Below, piece by piece: positions 47,687 to 52,856 of a stretch of DNA of 52,856 nt (positions are counted from its first letter, which is position 1; each line of letters opens with the position of its first letter). This DNA comes from a virus. Position numbers and translations under genes: made by a program. Under the pieces are notes generated by a model, which saw only the letters and a program-made list of their open reading frames with translations, made no database searches and was not told where the DNA came from. The stretch spans positions 1 to 52,856 of the IMG/VR virus record IMGVR_UViG_3300042691_021002, one strand, 5' to 3'.

Positions 47687-48747
47687 TAGAGTCTATCCAC
47701 TACTGATTCGATATTGCGAACCTTAACCGCCAACGCCTGTAGCTCTGTTGCTAGCTTGCCCATCACATTGACCATGCTCTGTGCAAACTCAGTAGCCTTC
47801 GATGCCGCTGCATCCATCGCCCCTAGCTTCTCGCCATCGTTAACTACTTGCTGCTCACCTTGAGCACCAGGATCTGAGATAGGTGCAGGCTCAGGAATCC
47901 CAGCAACAGGTGGCGGAACTTGCTCACCACGCTGCCGCCTAAAATTCCTAGCAGCAGCTTCCTTCTCTTTCTGTGCTGCCTCACGACGCTTCTGAACTCT
48001 AGGGCTAATCTTGCCCTTACTCTCGCTTCCCTTAGCCTTAGGCGTGCTCGCAGACCCCTGGCTAGGCGCATTCCCAGAACCAGAATCCATTCCACCTAAG
48101 TCAGGAGCGTCAACCCTAAAGTCAAACTTCACACCCAGCATGTCTGAAAAGAACTGGTCGCTCTTAGGATTTTGAACGAATACATCCAGTTGATCAGACT
48201 TGCTATTATCTTCTGGAACCTCTACGAAAGGATTCTCGTCTGGTATCTCTACAAAAGGATTCTCGTCAGTAGAGTTCGCAAGAAAGTTCTCATCGGAAGC
48301 AGGATCGTCTTTTTTGTCTACGACACCAGTAAGCAGAGAAGGTGATCTAGGTTTCGGTGGCTGATCACTACGGGCTTCTGGCTTTTTCTCTTCTTGTACT
48401 CTACCACCCTTCTGCGGCGACTCCTGACCTGAGGTGGCCTCGTCTTGGCCTTGCTCAGTATCTTCTCCCTCTTCCATCCCGTCATCGACTTCTGGCGACC
48501 CGCCGACGATTCCCTTTGTGAGTACATCAAGGACTCCAGTTAGACCCGCAAACAAACCAACATCAAACTGAGAAGTAGCCTTCCTGATCCTGGCCTGATC
48601 TCGCTTCTTCTTTTTGTTCGTCCTCTTCTGGCTTCTCTTTTCAGTCGACTTCAGTGCAGACGATCTACCAAACTGCCCTGGCTCCATTGCCCGAAACAGC
48701 CGATCATCAGCCTGCATGATTTTCTGAAGTCGTTTGTCAACGCTCAT
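47686..48747 (-). CDS. tail-region protein with basic N-terminus and NPFVE repeats
   Basis: 353 aa. Residues 1-60 very basic (TEKRSQKRTNKKKKRDQARI); the middle is acidic, Pro/Ser-rich and disordered, with a tandem 'DENPFVEIP DENPFVEVP' repeat encoded by a near-perfect 27-bp direct repeat (about 48219-48270); the C-terminus is a coiled coil (VMGKLATELQALAVKVRNIE). By place it could be a tail assembly or chaperone protein, but the length is far too short for a tape measure. Confidence 0.6.
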   Translation of the reverse strand: MSVDKRLQKIMQADDRLFRAMEPGQFGRSSALKSTEKRSQKRTNKKKKRDQARIRKATSQFDVGLFAGLTGVLDVLTKGIVGGSPEVDDGMEEGEDTEQGQDEATSGQESPQKGGRVQEEKKPEARSDQPPKPRSPSLLTGVVDKKDDPASDENFLANSTDENPFVEIPDENPFVEVPEDNSKSDQLDVFVQNPKSDQFFSDMLGVKFDFRVDAPDLGGMDSGSGNAPSQGSASTPKAKGSESKGKISPRVQKRREAAQKEKEAAARNFRRQRGEQVPPPVAGIPEPAPISDPGAQGEQQVVNDGEKLGAMDAAASKATEFAQSMVNVMGKLATELQALAVKVRNIESVVDRL

Positions 48748-49697
48748 TAGGTGGTGCTATCGTTTACAAAGCGAATTTCGTAGCCAGTGGCTTGGGTCGC
48801 CAAACAATCAAAGCTCATCGCCAATGGAATCTCTGTCTTGCCTGGAACCGTTGGCGTCTCATAGCTGTTTCGCAAGTGAGGGAATGTCGCAGTCAGCGAA
48901 TAAGGACCAGCCGTAAACGCCAGTGATCCAGCAAACCCAGTCGACCAAGAATTGAACGCATTCGTGTGCGTCGTCGTCAAAAATGGATTCTTGACCTGCA
49001 AGCGAACTGTTCTTCCAAGCGGCAAGAAACAGGTAGGCGTAAGACTGTTTCGCATACGAGGCGCAATACGATTATCGATCGACAACGCAAACTCATCGAA
49101 AGGACGAGAGTTGCCATCCAGGGTCAGAACGCCCTGACCGAAGACATACGGATCATGCTGCCCACCTTCCTGTAGCGCTGGAGCCGTTCCAGGCCAAGTC
49201 GGAGGCGATGCATCGTCAGGGCCAACCTCCGTCTTGGCGTAGATGAGCAGCACCATGTCAATGACTTCAGCCTCACCACCTTCGCTCGGCCCAGACTGGC
49301 CACGGAAGATAGCCTGCCCCACCACACAGTCGTCGTATCGGAACACTCCGTTGTCACGATGAACCAACATACCGAACGACGGCAAGGTCTCAGCAGGATC
49401 AATGTTATTCCCTACCTTGCTGCCACCCAGAATGCGAGGAAGCCAGTTGTCTAGTGCTAGCGGTCCTGGCTGCAAGTGCAACCGCCCCACCGGCACATAA
49501 GATGTCTTGACTCGCCGCGAAGACGGCTCAGCCCTGGTCCCCCAGATAACGCGACCACCTGCTGTAACGCGACGGGTCTGCATCGACTCGTACACAAAAG
49601 CGTATGGCTCGCTGTTAGCATCAAACACATGCACTGAAGCCCCTGGCTCCACAAGCAGTTTTGTTAAGGAGCCTATTGCTCCGCATGTTCCTGGCAT
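48747..49697 (-). CDS. putative tail tube protein
   Basis: 316 aa from ATG 49697 (GGGAGGGA upstream; TTG 49703 alternative). Beta-rich, with long strands alternating with Gly/Pro loops and no membrane segment: 'ASVHVFDANSEPYAFVYESM', 'YVFGQGVLTLDGNSRPFDEF', 'IPLAMSFDCLATQATGYEIRF'. It looks like a siphovirus tail tube-type protein by place and fold impression, not by a diagnostic motif. Confidence 0.5.
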   Translation of the reverse strand: MPGTCGAIGSLTKLLVEPGASVHVFDANSEPYAFVYESMQTRRVTAGGRVIWGTRAEPSSRRVKTSYVPVGRLHLQPGPLALDNWLPRILGGSKVGNNIDPAETLPSFGMLVHRDNGVFRYDDCVVGQAIFRGQSGPSEGGEAEVIDMVLLIYAKTEVGPDDASPPTWPGTAPALQEGGQHDPYVFGQGVLTLDGNSRPFDEFALSIDNRIAPRMRNSLTPTCFLPLGRTVRLQVKNPFLTTTHTNAFNSWSTGFAGSLAFTAGPYSLTATFPHLRNSYETPTVPGKTEIPLAMSFDCLATQATGYEIRFVNDSTT

Positions 49698-49740
49698 TGT
49701 CAATCCCTCCCTGAATTGTTCTCTCTACGTGGCTTTCTCT

Positions 49741-51459
49741 CTACGGTGCGTACACCAACTTGACTGGACCTGCCAGCAATACTTCCTCACCAGCACTCAT
49801 ATCACGCAAAGAAAACCGCAGCGTAGATAGCTCGTATCGTGTAAAGATAAGACTCTTGGTGAACGTCACCTTATTTGTAAGCGTTACCGAAAGCGAACCG
49901 TTTGAAGTTTTCGCCGTGTACAGTGTCTTCTTACTGGCTGTATCGGCAAACCGAAGCTCAAGGTTCTTGCCGGTCAGATTGATTGGATTCTGGTCTGCAT
50001 CGATCGCAAAGAAATACTGCGTGCCTGATTCACCTGTGTAAATCTTGATCGGTGCCTCAACTGCCCTATCCTCTTGCTGAAGCTGAGTTGGGTAAACTGT
50101 CACATCGCTAGTCACATCGTACAGATGCAGATTAAAGTATTTCGTGTAAGTACCATCCGTCATCTTGTAACGAATCGTACCTTCTACGTTTAATCGATCA
50201 TTCGCGTTGTAAGCCAGTGTGTAGTAATGACGATTAGACTCGGTTCTCAAGAATGCAATCGCACCTGATACTGCTGAGTAGGCACCATTGTCAATTGATT
50301 TCTGTCCGGTGATGGTTGCACCAGATACAGGCCAGGAGAAGGTAATTGCCTTGGTATCATCTACGGTACGCTGAACAGCAACAGGAGCATTAGGGGATAG
50401 TGCTGACTGAAGTGCAGATGCTAGAATTGATTCTGTAATAATTGCCGTTCCCACCGTATTGTCCACTGGGACACCGAGGGCCACAGAGCCAGCAGGGGGA
50501 ACAGCCAGGGAGCCTGTGAATTCGTTCGAGACACCAAAGACAGTACCCTGTCTCACATTGTTAGCCGTTGGCTGGCCGAGGTTCTGACCGCCTGTATAAA
50601 GGGAACGGGCTGCACCAGGAGTACCAGCATTATTGACGCGATACTGATGCTCCATTGTCGCAGATGAGCTAATAAGATACGTGGTAGCCGAAAAAAACAT
50701 TCTACCGTTTGCTGGCGCAATCAAATTGCCATTATGTACAATCGTAGAACCGCTACCTTCAAGACTTATAGCGGAGGCCGATCCTGAACTCGTTATTGTG
50801 CCGTTAATAGTTACTCTTGGGGTACTTGATAAGCTGCGTATTGCTACGCCTCCAAGCGAATTCACTGTTCCTGTAATAGTCAGAAAGAATGCCGTGTTCC
50901 CTAAAATAGCATTGGCTGCATTTGTACAGGAGACATCGCCGGTAATGTTTATGGTACCAGTTGAGGTTATCCTTAACCCCTCTGCACCTGCTTGAGACCC
51001 TGCCGTACTGACGTTACCTATAATGTTAAGAGTGTGAATGTTTGTACTTCTAACGCCAACCTGCTCATTAGAAGAACCACCGACGACATTTCCGGTGATA
51101 GTTAGCGTACCTGTTCCACTGAATAGAACACCGCTAATGAATTGCGATCCGCCTGGACAGGACACATTCCCAACAATACTGGCTGTCCCGTTTGTGTAGC
51201 TTACGGTAACACACGTTGCGTTTGATGCAATAATGTTGGCAACCAGGGTTAGCCCTGAATTCAGAATAAAACCACCACCAGCAGTCCCGCCGGTTCTCTG
51301 TGAATTTCTAAGTGTTCCTGTTCCAATATTGACATTTTCGTCTATCGTGACAGTCTTATTGTCGGCATAGACATCGTCGCCAGTCTGGGGCTTTGTGCCT
51401 CCGTTCCAGTTGGCAGCATCAGACCAGAGACCGTTTGCCAGGGGCCATTTATCAGCCAT
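49741..51459 (-). CDS. adhesin-like tail fibre protein with beta-helix
   Basis: 572 aa. Opens with NGLWSDAANWNGGTKPQTGDDVY and 'ADNKTVTIDENVNIG', the start common to phage and planctomycete beta-solenoid proteins; residues about 50-330 are repeats of hydrophobic strands 'TGTLTITGNVVGG', 'TGTINITGDVSC' (beta-helix rungs). The C-terminal 130 residues (NLTGKNLELRFADTASKKTL ... YELSTLRFSLRDM) resemble the N-terminal BppU-like baseplate module. Probable receptor-binding or fibre protein. Confidence 0.7.
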   Translation of the reverse strand: MADKWPLANGLWSDAANWNGGTKPQTGDDVYADNKTVTIDENVNIGTGTLRNSQRTGGTAGGGFILNSGLTLVANIIASNATCVTVSYTNGTASIVGNVSCPGGSQFISGVLFSGTGTLTITGNVVGGSSNEQVGVRSTNIHTLNIIGNVSTAGSQAGAEGLRITSTGTINITGDVSCTNAANAILGNTAFFLTITGTVNSLGGVAIRSLSSTPRVTINGTITSSGSASAISLEGSGSTIVHNGNLIAPANGRMFFSATTYLISSSATMEHQYRVNNAGTPGAARSLYTGGQNLGQPTANNVRQGTVFGVSNEFTGSLAVPPAGSVALGVPVDNTVGTAIITESILASALQSALSPNAPVAVQRTVDDTKAITFSWPVSGATITGQKSIDNGAYSAVSGAIAFLRTESNRHYYTLAYNANDRLNVEGTIRYKMTDGTYTKYFNLHLYDVTSDVTVYPTQLQQEDRAVEAPIKIYTGESGTQYFFAIDADQNPINLTGKNLELRFADTASKKTLYTAKTSNGSLSVTLTNKVTFTKSLIFTRYELSTLRFSLRDMSAGEEVLLAGPVKLVYAP

Positions 51460-52072
51460 CGATTAGAGCCTCCAAGATCGGGTTCACTGCTGCGATCAAG
51501 TCACCGTTGACCACCAACTGGGGCTCTCCCCTGGAAACCACCTGGCCATCCTTCAGACCCACTGGTGTGACCCTGGCCATAGCCAGTGTTGTACCATCGG
51601 GTTGACGATTCACCGTGAGCAAGACTTCGTGAGACTGAACATCTGGAACCACTGGCACTAATGCTGCTTCAACCTCTTCGACAGTAGGAAGTGACGATAA
51701 GCCAAGTTGCTCATATCGATTGATTGTCTTGCTACCGAGCGAAAGAACTTTGCTCTTTAATTCTTCCCCCCACTGAGCAGCATCAGCCATAGTAGACACA
51801 AGTTGCTGTCTAGCGGGTGAGGCGAGTTCCAATCCCGTACCTGTGGACATTGCGATGTAAGCAGAATTGAATAGTGGAGTTGATTGCAAAGTGCCAAGTA
51901 TCTGATTCACCTCATTGAGAGTGAAGTGACCACTAACAACCATATCCTCAAAGTCTTTGACTGTATAAGCCTTGTCGTTAGAAACGGTAACAGACTCTCC
52001 CATATATCCAAGAATTTCCTGGGAAGAAAGAGATTGATAATTAGGGATACTCTTAATTACATCAGCGAGCAT
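51452..52072 (-). CDS. phage tail-associated hypothetical protein
   Basis: 206 aa. The N-terminal half is helical (MLADVIKSIPNYQSLSSQEI); the C-terminal half has beta strands ('VLLTVNRQPDGTTLAMARVTPVGLK'). It overlaps its neighbours by 8 nt and 1 nt. Unknown; probably part of the fibre module. Confidence 0.6.
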   Translation of the reverse strand: MLADVIKSIPNYQSLSSQEILGYMGESVTVSNDKAYTVKDFEDMVVSGHFTLNEVNQILGTLQSTPLFNSAYIAMSTGTGLELASPARQQLVSTMADAAQWGEELKSKVLSLGSKTINRYEQLGLSSLPTVEEVEAALVPVVPDVQSHEVLLTVNRQPDGTTLAMARVTPVGLKDGQVVSRGEPQLVVNGDLIAAVNPILEALIDG

Positions 52073-52656
52073 TAGTAAGCCTCCGTTGGGGAGTTATTTT
52101 GTAAGCTGGTTATGTCAGATGCTGAAGCAGGGTCAGCGGGCAAGTTGTCCGTCTTGGCTTTAACACCGTCAACCTTTCCTTCTACTGTCGTTAATTGTGC
52201 TGACGTTGCACGACTACTAACTGTAGCATCAATGCGACCAAGCTCGGTTGCCAGTTCTGTTCTTACCTGTGGTGCTGTCAGAGTGCTAATCGCTCCCGAT
52301 AATGTGGCAATCGCACCCGTCGCGGTCAGCAAACCACCCGTTGCATTGGTTGCTGTGCTGACAAGAGCATCGTAAACGGAAGCCACGATAACATTCCATC
52401 TAAAGACTGTCATGCTCATCGTTGTATTGTTAACGTAGATAGCAGCGATGCCGAGAGTGTCAGTGTTCGATGTTGTCAAAGCCAAGGAATAATAACCATT
52501 TCCCAGGCTTGTCAAGGTTTGCGTAGTCAATGCTGCTGCTGTACCGTTCTTGGCGAGGCTAAAATTAGTCACCACACAACTAGTAACAGCAACCCCATCC
52601 GCATCTAGCACTGGGCCGATAACGACAACTTGAGAAGTCGATTGACGTAGAAACAT
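52072..52656 (-). CDS. conserved phage fibre-region protein (FLRQSTSQ family)
   Basis: 194 aa. 'MFLRQSTSQVVVIGPVLDADGVAVTSC' followed by 'VTNFSLAKNG ... NGYYSLALTTSNTDTLG' is a widely distributed phage beta-sandwich family found beside tail fibre genes. The C-terminal 70 residues are helical, 'VYDALVSTATNA' then 'VEGKVDGVKAKTDNLP', a trimeric coiled-coil-like tether. Its ATG overlaps the upstream stop as TAATG. Confidence 0.75.
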   Translation of the reverse strand: MFLRQSTSQVVVIGPVLDADGVAVTSCVVTNFSLAKNGTAAALTTQTLTSLGNGYYSLALTTSNTDTLGIAAIYVNNTTMSMTVFRWNVIVASVYDALVSTATNATGGLLTATGAIATLSGAISTLTAPQVRTELATELGRIDATVSSRATSAQLTTVEGKVDGVKAKTDNLPADPASASDITSLQNNSPTEAY

Positions 52657-52856
52657 TATGGCATCCCCGTTAAGATTCTTCGGCGTTTGCTGCCGGATGG
52701 GAATTGATAGTAAGTGAATTGCTTGGGTCGTGGCTGGAGGCCGATGCCACGGCGAGAGGCTAGGAGGCGGATTTCGGGAGGGGTTAGGGCACGATTATAA
52801 AGTCGAACGTCGTCGAGTTGACCATTGAAATATCGTCCCAGGTTTGCTCCGCCCGA
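52656..52856 (-). CDS. LamG-like tail/adhesin protein, C-terminal 66 aa only
   Basis: Open to the window edge; stop TAA at 52658-52656. GQLDDVRLYNRALTPPEIRL is the signature end of a LamG/concanavalin-like glucanase-fold domain, then 'LASRRGIGLQPRPKQFTYY', a C-terminal tail typical of planctomycete and planctomycete-phage proteins. The rest of the gene lies beyond the window. Likely binds surface sugars or acts as an adhesin. Confidence 0.8.
   Translation of the reverse strand, partial: SGGANLGRYFNGQLDDVRLYNRALTPPEIRLLASRRGIGLQPRPKQFTYYQFPSGSKRRRILTGMP

Noticed and set aside
43817-52856. Diversity-generating retroelement hypothesis for the tail and LamG genes
   Set aside because: No reverse transcriptase or template/variable repeat pair seen in the window.

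Overview
The window reads as part of a tailed (siphovirus-like) phage genome, most likely infecting a planctomycete. The host guess rests on protein style: Thr/Ser-Cys modules of the GACC...GGTYQG type in the tail protein at 43817-46936, a terminal LamG-like module at the right edge, and a repertoire of small proteins typical of planctomycete and metagenomic phages. No integrase, terminase, portal, major capsid, DNA polymerase, RNA polymerase or lysis gene was recognised, so those must lie outside if the genome is complete.

Layout. (1) 1-4624, minus strand: small unknown early-type genes, with a 457-bp gene-free block (1771-2227) holding a terminator, a GC hairpin and an AT palindrome. (2) 4807-29350, plus strand: about 55 tightly packed, often ATGA-overlapping genes. 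The first part (4.8-17.4 kb) holds small accessory proteins (DksA-like zinc finger, zinc-ribbon fusion, lipoprotein, N6-adenine methyltransferase). The second (17.5-27.4 kb) is a replication block: a clamp-loader AAA+ subunit, two different sliding clamps, an unusual Ycf46-like AAA+ ATPase with DUF1257/DUF2997-type partners, a PDDEXK nuclease, a MazG-like NTP-PPase and a primase-polymerase. A minus-strand HTH regulator sits inside this block. (3) 27413-28091: a gene-free stretch with a tRNA-like element, a strong terminator and about 360 nt of densely foldable, probably structured RNA. (4) 29432-52856, minus strand: virion and late genes: a 2269-aa polyvalent protein, a 346-aa paralogue of its N-terminus, a 935-aa disordered protein, a small virion protein, a three-gene glycosyltransferase/methyltransferase cassette, a mucin-like tail protein, tail components and adhesins. 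A shared terminator lies where regions 2 and 4 converge (29395-29433).

Points that stand out: a 28-bp intergenic element repeated eight times at transcription-unit starts on both strands, usually followed by a hairpin; an octamer AGCCAGTG found at least 28 times when about 1.5 are expected; an AAA+ ATPase whose Walker B segment precedes its Walker A; two sliding clamps; tRNA-like genes with shortened anticodon arms; and a mucin-like tail protein encoded beside its own candidate glycosylation enzymes. All functional statements are from reading the sequence; no searches were run.
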